From NCBI GenBank assembly GCA_002840115.1, contig PGZG01000030.1:1-13586 (forward strand): a DNA stretch of 13,586 nt, in the 5' to 3' direction. Both the position numbers and the translations under genes were made by a program. This stretch comes from Gammaproteobacteria bacterium HGW-Gammaproteobacteria-14 (GTDB taxonomy: Bacteria; Pseudomonadota; Gammaproteobacteria; Pseudomonadales; Alcanivoracaceae). Shown one piece after another: positions 1-7,351 of the stretch (the first letter of the stretch is position 1; the number at the start of each line of letters is the position of its first letter). Under the pieces are notes generated by a model. The model saw only the letters and a list, made by a program, of their open reading frames with translations. It made no database searches and was not told where the DNA came from.

Positions 1-1560
1 AATCGTCGCCGGGGGTTTCGACGAGATATCGTAGGTCACCCGAGAAATTCCCGGAATTTCATTAATGATGCGGCCGGAAACCTTTTCCAGGAAATCATAG
101 GGAAGATGCGCCCAACGGGCGGTCATAAAGTCGATGGTTTCCACCGCCCTCAATGCCACCACATATTCATAACGGCGAGCGTCACCCACAACACCCACGG
201 ATTTGACCGGCAGGAACACAGCAAACGCCTGGCTGGTTTTGTGATACAAACCTGCGGCATACAGCTCTTCAATAAAAATCGCATCTGCCAGTCGCAAGGT
301 GTCTGCGTATTCTTTTTTCACCTCACCCAAAATCCGCACGCCAAGGCCTGGACCGGGGAATGGGTGGCGATACACCATATCGTAGGGCAAACCCAGCTCA
401 AGACCGATTTTGCGCACCTCGTCCTTGAACAGTTCACGTAGCGGTTCTACCAACTTCAGAATCATGTTGTCTTTCAAACCACCAACATTGTGATGGGATT
501 TGATCACATGGGCTTTGCCGGTTTTACTGGCAGCGGACTCAATCACATCCGGATAAATAGTTCCCTGCGCCAACCACTGCGCATCTTTCAACTTGGCCGC
601 TTCCGCTTCAAAAATATCAATAAACGCATTGCCGATAATTTTCCGCTTTTTCTCTGGATCACTTTCACCGGCCAATCGGGACAGGAAGTATTCTTCGGCA
701 TCCACGCGAAGAACCTTAACACCCATATTCTGGGCAAACATTTCCATAACCTGATCGCCCTCCCGGTGCCGCAGCAAACCATTATCAACAAACACGCAGG
801 TTAACTGGGTACCGATGGCGCGATGCAGTAGTGCCGCTGTCACTGAAGAATCCACGCCACCGGAGAGGCCAAGAATCACTTCATCGTCACGTACCAGCTC
901 ACGAATTTGCTCAATAGCGTCTTCAATAATATTGTCTGGCGTCCACAGTTTTTCGCAGCCACAGATATCACGGACAAAGCGTTCCAGCATACGCCCGCCC
1001 TGTAATGTATGGGTTACTTCAGGGTGGAACTGAACGCCGTAGAAACGGCGCTCATCGTTTGCCATACCGGCAATCGGGCAGGATTCCGTGCTGGCGGTGG
1101 CCACAAAACCAGCAGGCACCGTGCCCACACGATCGCCATGACTCATCCAGACATCCAGAAACTCAGCGCCGCCTTCCTCGTGGTCAATAATACCGTCCAG
1201 CAACCGGCCGGCATTTTCCTTACGCACCCGGGCATAACCAAACTCATGCTTTTCGCCCGCAATAACCTTGCCACCCAGCTGTTCCGCCATGGTCTGCATG
1301 CCGTAACAGATACCCAACAGCGGTACGCCCTGTTCAAAGACGCGAGCAGGCGCTCGTGGTGTCTGTGCCGCAGTCACGGTTTCCGGGCCGCCGGACAAGA
1401 TGATCCCGGCCGGCGCGAAGGCACGAATTTCCGCCTCATCCATATCCCATGCACGAATCTCGCAGTACACACCAATTTCCCGAACACGGCGAGCGATCAA
1501 CTGGGTGTACTGGGAGCCAAAATCGAGAATCAGGATGCGCTGGGCATGAATATCTTTCAT
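1..1560 (-). CDS. guaA: GMP synthase (glutamine-hydrolysing), missing last few codons
   Basis: GMP synthase makes GMP from XMP, ATP and glutamine in the cytoplasm, the last step of guanine nucleotide synthesis. The reverse strand is open for 520 codons from ATG at 1560 to the window edge, ending in the C-terminal motif SSKPPATI. E. coli GuaA is 525 residues, so only a few codons and the stop are missing. The N-terminal class I glutamine amidotransferase domain has its nucleophile Cys near residue 85 (LLGICYGMQ) and the His/Glu pair near 179 and 181 (QFHPEV). The ATP-pyrophosphatase domain carries the PP-loop SGGVDSS at about 233-239. The C-terminal dimerisation domain includes HPFPGPGLGVR. 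The gene lies 90 bp downstream of guaB on the same strand, so co-transcription is likely. The start has only a weak GGAA upstream. No frameshift was seen in the parts translated. Confidence 0.97.
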   Translation of the reverse strand, partial: MKDIHAQRILILDFGSQYTQLIARRVREIGVYCEIRAWDMDEAEIRAFAPAGIILSGGPETVTAAQTPRAPARVFEQGVPLLGICYGMQTMAEQLGGKVIAGEKHEFGYARVRKENAGRLLDGIIDHEEGGAEFLDVWMSHGDRVGTVPAGFVATASTESCPIAGMANDERRFYGVQFHPEVTHTLQGGRMLERFVRDICGCEKLWTPDNIIEDAIEQIRELVRDDEVILGLSGGVDSSVTAALLHRAIGTQLTCVFVDNGLLRHREGDQVMEMFAQNMGVKVLRVDAEEYFLSRLAGESDPEKKRKIIGNAFIDIFEAEAAKLKDAQWLAQGTIYPDVIESAASKTGKAHVIKSHHNVGGLKDNMILKLVEPLRELFKDEVRKIGLELGLPYDMVYRHPFPGPGLGVRILGEVKKEYADTLRLADAIFIEELYAAGLYHKTSQAFAVFLPVKSVGVVGDARRYEYVVALRAVETIDFMTARWAHLPYDFLEKVSGRIINEIPGISRVTYDISSKPPATI

Positions 1561-1601
1561 GGCGGGTTCCGTAATGGCCAATAAGGCCTCAGTAATAAAC
1601 T

Positions 1602-1628
1602 CAATCGGCCGGGGATGCCGGCCGATTG
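1602..1628 (-). promoter_or_regulatory. Perfect 11-bp hairpin between guaB and guaA
   Basis: The arms CAATCGGCCGG (1602-1612) and CCGGCCGATTG (1618-1628) are exact reverse complements around a 5-nt loop. On the coding strand the hairpin starts about 22 nt after the guaB stop codon and ends about 40 nt before the guaA start. It is GC-rich and should be stable in RNA. The sequence after it contains only TTTATTACT rather than a true U-run, so it is not a convincing intrinsic terminator. It may instead act as a partial attenuator, a processing site or a 3'-end stabiliser that sets the guaB:guaA ratio. The structure is directly visible; the role is inferred. Confidence 0.55.
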
Positions 1629-1650
1629 CGTGGTTCAATCAACAGTTAGA

Positions 1651-3120
1651 TCAACCGATAGGATAATTCGGCGCTTCTTTGGTGATAGCTACATCATGGA
1701 CATGGGACTCTTTCATCCCGGCATTAGTCACCTTGACGAACTGCGGCTTGGTACGCATCTCATCAATGTCCTTGCAGCCGGTATAACCCATCGAAGCCCG
1801 CAGACCACCCATTAACTGATGGACAATGGCGCTCATCGGCCCCTTATAGGGAACCCGCCCTTCAATACCTTCGGGCACAAGTTTTTCAACGCCGGCGGCA
1901 CTGTCCTGAAAATAACGATCACTGGAGCCGGTTTTACCGCCCATGGCACCTATCGAACCCATGCCTCGATAAGCCTTGTAGTAGCCGCCCTGAAACAGCT
2001 CAACCTCACCGGGCGCTTCTTCCGTACCGGCCAGCAATGAACCAATCATTATGGCACTGGCACCAGCAGCGATTGCCTTGGAAATATCGCCGGAGAAACG
2101 CACACCACCATCGGCAATCAACGGAATATCATATTTTGCCAATGCATCAGCAACATCGGAAATTGCGGTAATTTGCGGCACGCCGATACCGGCAACAATA
2201 CGGGTTGTGCAGATAGAACCCGGACCGATGCCCACTTTCACCGCATCAGCGCCGGCCTCCGCCAAAGCGCGGGCAGCATCGGCAGTGGCAATATTGCCGC
2301 CGATCACCTGCACCTGCGGATAGGTTTTCTTAACCCAGGCAACCCGGTCAATCACGCCCTGACTATGGCCATGGGCCGTGTCCACCACAATCACATCCAC
2401 ACCGGCCTCAACCAATGCGGCAACACGTTCTTCCGTGCCGGCTCCGGTACCCACCGCTGCCCCGACTCGCAGACGTCCCTGAGAGTCTTTACAGGCATTC
2501 GGATACTTAGCCGCTTTTTCAATATCCTTAACGGTAATCAGCCCGCGCAACTCACCTTTCTCATTAACCACCAGCACTTTTTCAATGCGATAGCGGTGCA
2601 ACAAACCACGAACCTCATCCGCAGGAGTACCCTCACGCACCGTAACAAGACGATCCTTGCCGGTCATAATGGCTGACACCGGCTGGGTAAACTCAGTGAC
2701 AAAACGGGTGTCACGACTGGTGACAATACCCAACACTTCGTCTCCCTGAACCACTGGCACACCGGAAATATCATGGGCAGTGGTAATGCGCAGCAATTCT
2801 GCCACGGTGGTATCCGGTGTTACCGTAATCGGGTCTTTTACCACGCCACTTTCAAATTTCTTGACCATGCGCACATGACGCGCCTGATCTTCGATTTCCA
2901 TATTTTTGTGCAGGATGCCGATACCACCTTCCTGGGCCATACCGATGGCCAGACGGTGTTCAGTTACCGTATCCATCGCTGCAGAAATTAACGGAACATT
3001 GAGCGCTATAGATCGGGTCAGGCGTGACTTGAGGGAGACATCCTTGGGCAGAACTTCCGAATGAGCAGGAATCAGAAGAACGTCATCAAAAGTCAGTGCT
3101 TCTTGCACAATTCTGAGCAT
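1651..3120 (-). CDS. guaB: Inosine-5'-monophosphate dehydrogenase
   Basis: IMP dehydrogenase oxidises IMP to XMP with NAD+, the committed step to guanine nucleotides, as a cytoplasmic tetramer or octamer. The protein is 489 residues, against 488 in E. coli. It starts MLRIVQEALTFDDVLL and ends KEAPNYPIG, as expected for the family. The TIM-barrel catalytic domain is interrupted at roughly residues 92-205 by a tandem CBS (Bateman) pair, the usual nucleotide-binding regulatory module. The catalytic loop GPGSICTTR places the nucleophile at Cys304. DGGVRFSGD is the phosphate-binding region, and SSDRYFQ at 399-405 is the mobile flap with its Arg/Tyr pair. The ATG at 3120 gives the canonical N-terminus, although the C-rich leader shows no Shine-Dalgarno sequence. 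Transcription probably comes from the promoter in the gap shared with xseA. Confidence 0.98.
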   Translation of the reverse strand: MLRIVQEALTFDDVLLIPAHSEVLPKDVSLKSRLTRSIALNVPLISAAMDTVTEHRLAIGMAQEGGIGILHKNMEIEDQARHVRMVKKFESGVVKDPITVTPDTTVAELLRITTAHDISGVPVVQGDEVLGIVTSRDTRFVTEFTQPVSAIMTGKDRLVTVREGTPADEVRGLLHRYRIEKVLVVNEKGELRGLITVKDIEKAAKYPNACKDSQGRLRVGAAVGTGAGTEERVAALVEAGVDVIVVDTAHGHSQGVIDRVAWVKKTYPQVQVIGGNIATADAARALAEAGADAVKVGIGPGSICTTRIVAGIGVPQITAISDVADALAKYDIPLIADGGVRFSGDISKAIAAGASAIMIGSLLAGTEEAPGEVELFQGGYYKAYRGMGSIGAMGGKTGSSDRYFQDSAAGVEKLVPEGIEGRVPYKGPMSAIVHQLMGGLRASMGYTGCKDIDEMRTKPQFVKVTNAGMKESHVHDVAITKEAPNYPIG

Positions 3121-3148
3121 GGGGCACCGTTGGGGGGTGGAAAATCAA

Positions 3149-3161
3149 GGCGGAGATTATA
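3149..3161 (-). promoter_or_regulatory. Putative guaB promoter -10 and GC-rich discriminator
   Basis: The reverse strand reads TATAAT at 3161-3156, a perfect sigma-70 -10 hexamer, followed by the discriminator CTCCGCC. The hexamer 17 nt upstream is AGCACC, a poor -35. The predicted transcript starts near 3149 and has a leader of roughly 28 nt before the guaB ATG. A GC-rich discriminator is typical of promoters repressed by ppGpp, and E. coli guaB is known to be under stringent control. That regulation is inferred here by analogy. The same 76-bp gap must also serve xseA, for which I found no clear promoter. Confidence 0.5.
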
Positions 3162-3196
3162 GGCGACGAGGCCTATCCGGTGCTACCCTCCGTGCC

Positions 3197-4600
3197 ATGA
3201 ACCCGGACCTGAATCCCGCCCCCGAAGAACGTCGTATCTGGACCGTGAGCCGCCTTAATCTGGAGGCTCAGGGGCTGCTGGAAGGCGGTTTCCCGCTCAT
3301 CTGGATTGAGGCGGAGCTGTCAAACCTGTCTCGACCAGCCTCCGGACACCTCTATTTCAGCCTCAAAGACGAGCGAGCTCAGGTCAGTGGGGCGATGTTC
3401 CGCAATCGCGCCCAGTTACTACGCTTTGCCCCTCGCAATGGCCTTCAGGTACTGGTGCGAGCCCGAGTCACGCTGTATGTGCCACGCGGTAACTACCAGC
3501 TGGTTATCGAGCACATGGAAGAGGCCGGCGAAGGCCGTCTGCGCCGGGAGTTCGAGGAATTACGCGACAAGCTCAAGTCAGAAGGGCTGTTCAGCGAGCA
3601 GCGTAAGCGTCCACTACCCCCCTTTCCGCAGCAAATCGGGATTATTACCTCCGCCAGTGGCGCAGCTCTGCGGGACATCCTGCAGGTTCTGCAGCGACGC
3701 AGTCCGCAACTACCCGTGCTGATCTACCCCAGTGCCGTACAGGGGCGGGAGGCGCCAGCCCAGCTAAGAGCCGCACTGGCCCTGGCCAATGCCCGTCAGG
3801 AGTGTGACGTACTGATTCTGGCTCGGGGTGGCGGCTCGCTGGAAGACCTCTGGGCATTTAATGACGAACAACTGGCCCGGGACGTGGCCGCCTCCTCGAT
3901 TCCCGTGGTATCCGCCGTGGGTCATGAAATCGATGTCTCGCTAACAGACTATGTAGCGGACCTACGGGCACCCACCCCGTCAGCGGCGGCGGAACTGGTC
4001 AGTCCGGACCTCAGTGCCGTGGGCCAGCGACTACACACTCTGGGTCGACGTTTGGCCAGTCACATGCAGTCGCGACTGAACCGGGAACGGGAGCGTCTGG
4101 TTTGGCTGGGCAAACGGCTGGGCAAACCGCAGCAACAGATTGAGCAGGCGTCCCAACAGCTGGATGAGCTGGAATCACGCATGCGTCGCCACCTCAACCA
4201 ACGACTGTCACTACCATCACAACGACTTGCGCAGCTGGAGCGCCGCTTGCACAGCCGCGATCCCCGTCATCAACTGGCGCAAAACGAATTGCGGTTGGCC
4301 AGTTTGCAACGGCGACTGGCGTTGCCGCTACCACGCACCCTGAAAGATCGACACAAGGACCTCCGGCAACTGGGCCAGCGACTCAATGCCGTTAGCCCGC
4401 TGGCCGTGCTCAGCCGTGGCTACAGCATTACCCTGCAAGACGGCGAAGCACTGCGCTCTGTAGCCAGAGTCCAGCCTGGTAGCACGTTGATCACACAATT
4501 ACAGGATGGCGAGGTGCATAGCGTGGTTAGCTTAAACCCGGTCAATTCGAGTGCGGCAATCAAGAAGGTGTCAACGAAAGATAACGGGCCAGCAAACTAA
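3197..4600 (+). CDS. xseA: Exodeoxyribonuclease VII large subunit
   Basis: XseA is the catalytic subunit of exonuclease VII, which with several XseB subunits degrades single-stranded DNA from both ends to oligonucleotides in mismatch and damage repair. From ATG 3197 the protein is 467 residues, close to the E. coli length. It opens with an N-terminal OB-fold (about residues 13-110: IWTVSRLN, LSNLSRPASGHLYFSLKD). The catalytic core follows at about 140-265, with ARGGGSLEDLWAFNDE, VVSAVGHEIDVSLTDYVADLRAPTPSAAAE. A long Gln/Arg/Leu-rich coiled-coil region (about 275-395) and the SPLAVLSRGYS segment complete it. The reading frame is also open upstream to 3119, but that stretch has no family similarity, so 3197 is preferred. 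No Shine-Dalgarno sequence precedes it. The gene is divergent from guaB, and its 3' end overlaps the convergent kinase gene by 41 bp. Confidence 0.95.
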   Translation: MNPDLNPAPEERRIWTVSRLNLEAQGLLEGGFPLIWIEAELSNLSRPASGHLYFSLKDERAQVSGAMFRNRAQLLRFAPRNGLQVLVRARVTLYVPRGNYQLVIEHMEEAGEGRLRREFEELRDKLKSEGLFSEQRKRPLPPFPQQIGIITSASGAALRDILQVLQRRSPQLPVLIYPSAVQGREAPAQLRAALALANARQECDVLILARGGGSLEDLWAFNDEQLARDVAASSIPVVSAVGHEIDVSLTDYVADLRAPTPSAAAELVSPDLSAVGQRLHTLGRRLASHMQSRLNRERERLVWLGKRLGKPQQQIEQASQQLDELESRMRRHLNQRLSLPSQRLAQLERRLHSRDPRHQLAQNELRLASLQRRLALPLPRTLKDRHKDLRQLGQRLNAVSPLAVLSRGYSITLQDGEALRSVARVQPGSTLITQLQDGEVHSVVSLNPVNSSAAIKKVSTKDNGPAN

Positions 4601-6482
4601 TCAACTCCCGGCGCTGAAAAGGCTTGGCAAGATACTCATCCATTCCCGCCTGCAAACACCGCTCGCGCTCACCGATTAATGCATTCGCGGTCAGCGCCAC
4701 AAATGGCAGTCGTTTTTGCCCCGTACTGCGTTCATGCTCACGGTAACGACGCACCGCCTCAAGCCCGTCCATCACCGGCATCTGTATATCCATCAACACC
4801 ACATCGGGAGTCGCTTTAGCTAGCTGGCGCAACGCATCTTCACCATCCATCGCACAGTCCACACTCAACCCGGCGGCTTGCAGCATATGCTGCGCCACCA
4901 ACCGGTTCACTTCATTATCCTCCACCAGAAGAACATGGCCAGAGAGCTGCGGCAGCAGCTGCGAGTCCTTCATCGCAGGACGCTCGACCTGAATTTTCTG
5001 GCAGGCAAACTCAAAACGCGCCTCAAAACAGGCACCGCGCCCTTCCTCACTTTCAACGGTCAATACACCTCCCAGTAATTTGGTCAAACGCTGGGCAATC
5101 GCCAGCCCAAGGCCAGTCCCGCCATAACGACGAGTTGTCGAGCTGTCCACTTGGGAGAAGGCGTCAAAAAGAGACGGCAGTTTTTCTGCCGGAATACCAA
5201 TGCCGGTATCACTGATCGCAATGGTAATAGCTGCGCGAGAGTTAGCCATTACGTCAATTTTTACGATAACGCGAACTTGCCCCGCCGCAGTAAACTTGAC
5301 CGCATTGCTCAGCAAATTAGCAATGATCTGACGAATGCGGGTTGGATCGGCGCACACCTCAATAGAGCGAATCGCCTCCAGCCCTTCAACGCTCAGGACC
5401 AAGCCTTTCTGCTCTGCCATATAACGCACATTATCAACGCAACCGACCACCACATCGGTCAGAGGGAAATACAGATATTCCAGTTCAATACGGCCACTTT
5501 CAACCCGAGAAAAGTCCAGAATGTCATTGATCACATCAAGTAAATGACCAGTGGAGTCCAGCGCTGCCTTGGCATATTGACGCTGCTGTACATCCAGCGA
5601 CTCACCATTGAGCAACTGCAACATGCCCATCACACCATTCATAGGTGTACGCAACTCATGGCTCATCATGGCCAAAAATTCACTCTTGGCGAGGCTTGCA
5701 GACTCGGCTCGCTGACGAGCCTCACGCAATGCATTCATCGCCTGCCCCTGCTCCTCACGGGAGCGCTCCTGTTCGGCGGCAAGCTGATTAATATCCTCCT
5801 GAAGCACGGCCAACTCAGCACGCAATGAATCCGAACCACGGGCCTGAAAATCTCCACCTCGTATTCTCTGTACCAACGCGGACAAACGAGTGATCGGGCG
5901 AGACAAGCGTCCGGCCATTTTTGAAGCAATTCCCAGACCAAATAACATGGCAATAAAGGCAGGCATTAATGTAGCAAGAAGAATTTCCCGCTGGCGGGCT
6001 ACCAATGGTGCGGCTGATAAGACCAGCTCAACATGACCAATACGCTCCGGCGCCACTGGCTCTTCTTCCGACGCATTATCCAGTGAACCTCTACCCAACG
6101 CCCCCATATCCAACATTGGTTGGCGGTACACGGAAGCGTTAAAAAAACGCTGATGGCGATCTGTTAACGGCACTGCTGTCATACCGCCATATGCCTCATA
6201 CAGGAGCACCTTATTGGCATCGAAAAACCGCACCCGCTGCACATCCGGGTGCTGTAACGCCTGACGGGCTTGTTGCTTCAACTCCACGACACTGCCGGAC
6301 ATCACTCCATACTCAGCGGCTGCAGCAACAAACTGGCTCATAAACACACCACGGTCTGCCAGATCAGACTCAGCATCATCGAAACGTTGCCAGGTTAAGG
6401 CAATCAATAACATCGCCAACATAATCAATGCCGGCGCGACCCCAAGCCAACGCAACTGATTGACAATACTACCGGCTCTCAT
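4560..6482 (-). CDS. Membrane hybrid histidine kinase, BarA/GacS-like sensor region, no HPt domain
   Basis: This is a 640-residue inner-membrane hybrid sensor kinase. It has a first membrane segment (about 12-31), a periplasmic sensor (about 32-165), a second membrane segment (about 167-187) and a HAMP-type linker (about 188-243). The HisKA domain has its phospho-acceptor His275 in MMSHELRTPMNG. The HATPase_c domain has an N box with Asn389/Asn393, G1 DTGIGIP at 425-431 and G2 GGTGLGL near 454. The C-terminal receiver domain (about 516-636) has acidic Asp522, phospho-acceptor Asp565, Thr598 and Lys620, so it looks competent. The N-terminus, including LADRG and AAAAEYGVMSGS, resembles BarA/GacS. 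Unlike those kinases it ends after the receiver with no HPt domain. It is coupled to the upstream periplasmic protein by TGATG. Ligand and phosphorelay partner are unknown. Confidence 0.93.
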   Translation of the reverse strand: MRAGSIVNQLRWLGVAPALIMLAMLLIALTWQRFDDAESDLADRGVFMSQFVAAAAEYGVMSGSVVELKQQARQALQHPDVQRVRFFDANKVLLYEAYGGMTAVPLTDRHQRFFNASVYRQPMLDMGALGRGSLDNASEEEPVAPERIGHVELVLSAAPLVARQREILLATLMPAFIAMLFGLGIASKMAGRLSRPITRLSALVQRIRGGDFQARGSDSLRAELAVLQEDINQLAAEQERSREEQGQAMNALREARQRAESASLAKSEFLAMMSHELRTPMNGVMGMLQLLNGESLDVQQRQYAKAALDSTGHLLDVINDILDFSRVESGRIELEYLYFPLTDVVVGCVDNVRYMAEQKGLVLSVEGLEAIRSIEVCADPTRIRQIIANLLSNAVKFTAAGQVRVIVKIDVMANSRAAITIAISDTGIGIPAEKLPSLFDAFSQVDSSTTRRYGGTGLGLAIAQRLTKLLGGVLTVESEEGRGACFEARFEFACQKIQVERPAMKDSQLLPQLSGHVLLVEDNEVNRLVAQHMLQAAGLSVDCAMDGEDALRQLAKATPDVVLMDIQMPVMDGLEAVRRYREHERSTGQKRLPFVALTANALIGERERCLQAGMDEYLAKPFQRRELISLLARYLSLTPS

Positions 6483-7339
6483 CAGCGCATCCCCTCCAGT
6501 CCTTTTTCGATGCGATCAATATCAACATCACCAACGCCATAGCTTCGTGCAACATGACGATTTACCGACACCATTAAAGAAGCATAGCGCGGCTCAGGTA
6601 ACGGCTCCCCGACAACCGTCGCCTGCAAAAGGCTGGCCGTCGACCGCACCAAACCTTCTGCAGACGGTTGTACGGAAGCCAAGCTGCCAGCTCGAACAAA
6701 TACATCATCAGGCCCGATCACCGGCTTACTCTGGCGATAGCTGGTCAGCAAAATAAGTCGTGCTGTATCGGCGTTATAAATCGCTGCATCTGGCAACGCC
6801 AGCAACACATCAACACCGGATAACAAATCACCCAGTACCGGCGCCAACTGACGATGATCGGTGACATAGCGAATATCAAATAACAGACCCGGGCTACTAA
6901 AATCCTTTTCCCGGAACTGGCTTCCATCACCCAGCAGTACGCCCACACGGCGAGCACCAGGTAGTAATTCGGACAACAAGGATAATTGCGCGGGCAAGGG
7001 TGCCTCACGATATATACCACTACAATGGCACCCGGCATCACGGGCAGCACTCAGTAACGATGATGAAATATGAATACCAACTAACGGCAGCGAGGATGAC
7101 AGGCTTGCCTGAAAGGTTTGATCCCCCAGAGCCAGTATCAATTGGGCATTAGCGACATCAGCCACTATCCGAACAGAGTCACCTGCTTCCTGCTGCAACG
7201 CAGCGCGGAACTGCTCAACATACTCTGCGTAGCCCACCGACGGTTCAGCAATTGCCACGCGCAAGGGTTCGCTGGCCTGAGTTTTCAATGCCAGCCAGAT
7301 CAGCACCATGCCGAACCAGAACCGCCATCCCTGTAACAC
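6482..7339 (-). CDS. Solitary periplasmic ABC substrate-binding-like protein
   Basis: This is a 285-residue exported protein. The N-terminus has a hydrophobic signal segment (about 9-18) with probable signal peptidase I cleavage after KTQA, near residue 22. The mature part looks like the ABC_sub_bind group (Pfam PF04392 type, periplasmic-binding type I fold). It begins LRVAIAEPSVGYAEYVEQF and continues with LILALGDQTF, the segment SGIYREAPLPAQLSLLSELLPGARRVGVLLG, and YRQSKPVIGPDDVFVRAGSLASV. The start is GTG at 7339, supported by AAGGA seven nt upstream. No permease or ATPase gene is nearby, so transport is unlikely. The gene lies between a TonB receptor and a sensor kinase and overlaps the kinase start by 1 nt, which suggests it presents a ligand to the kinase. 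A CHC motif at 104-106 is unusual. The family assignment is from pattern memory and is moderately sure. Confidence 0.75.
   Translation of the reverse strand: MLQGWRFWFGMVLIWLALKTQASEPLRVAIAEPSVGYAEYVEQFRAALQQEAGDSVRIVADVANAQLILALGDQTFQASLSSSLPLVGIHISSSLLSAARDAGCHCSGIYREAPLPAQLSLLSELLPGARRVGVLLGDGSQFREKDFSSPGLLFDIRYVTDHRQLAPVLGDLLSGVDVLLALPDAAIYNADTARLILLTSYRQSKPVIGPDDVFVRAGSLASVQPSAEGLVRSTASLLQATVVGEPLPEPRYASLMVSVNRHVARSYGVGDVDIDRIEKGLEGMR
6491..6497 (-). promoter_or_regulatory. Shine-Dalgarno GGAGGGG for the kinase gene
   Basis: GGAGGGG lies inside the last codons of the substrate-binding-like gene, 8 nt before the kinase ATG at 6482. With the TGATG stop/start overlap it supports coupled translation of the two proteins. 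Confidence 0.75.
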
Positions 7340-7346
7340 GTCTACT

Positions 7347-7351
7347 TCCTT
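7347..7351 (-). promoter_or_regulatory. Shine-Dalgarno AAGGA for the substrate-binding-like gene
   Basis: AAGGA lies 7 nt before the GTG at 7339 and overlaps the TAA stop of the receptor gene. This decides the GTG start and suggests translational coupling with the receptor. Confidence 0.75.

Noticed and set aside
1009..1584. 191-codon plus-strand open frame across guaA
   Set aside because: It lies antisense to the well-supported guaA amidotransferase domain, has no recognisable motif and is explained by codon bias of guaA.
1576..1588. GGCC-AATAA-GGCC short inverted repeat before guaA
   Set aside because: The arms are only 4 bp, which is expected by chance at this base composition.
3119..3196. 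Upstream extension of xseA to the ATG at 3119
   Set aside because: The added 26 residues have no family similarity, have no Shine-Dalgarno sequence, and would cover the whole guaB promoter region. The ATG at 3119 is just the reverse reading of the guaB start region (CATG).
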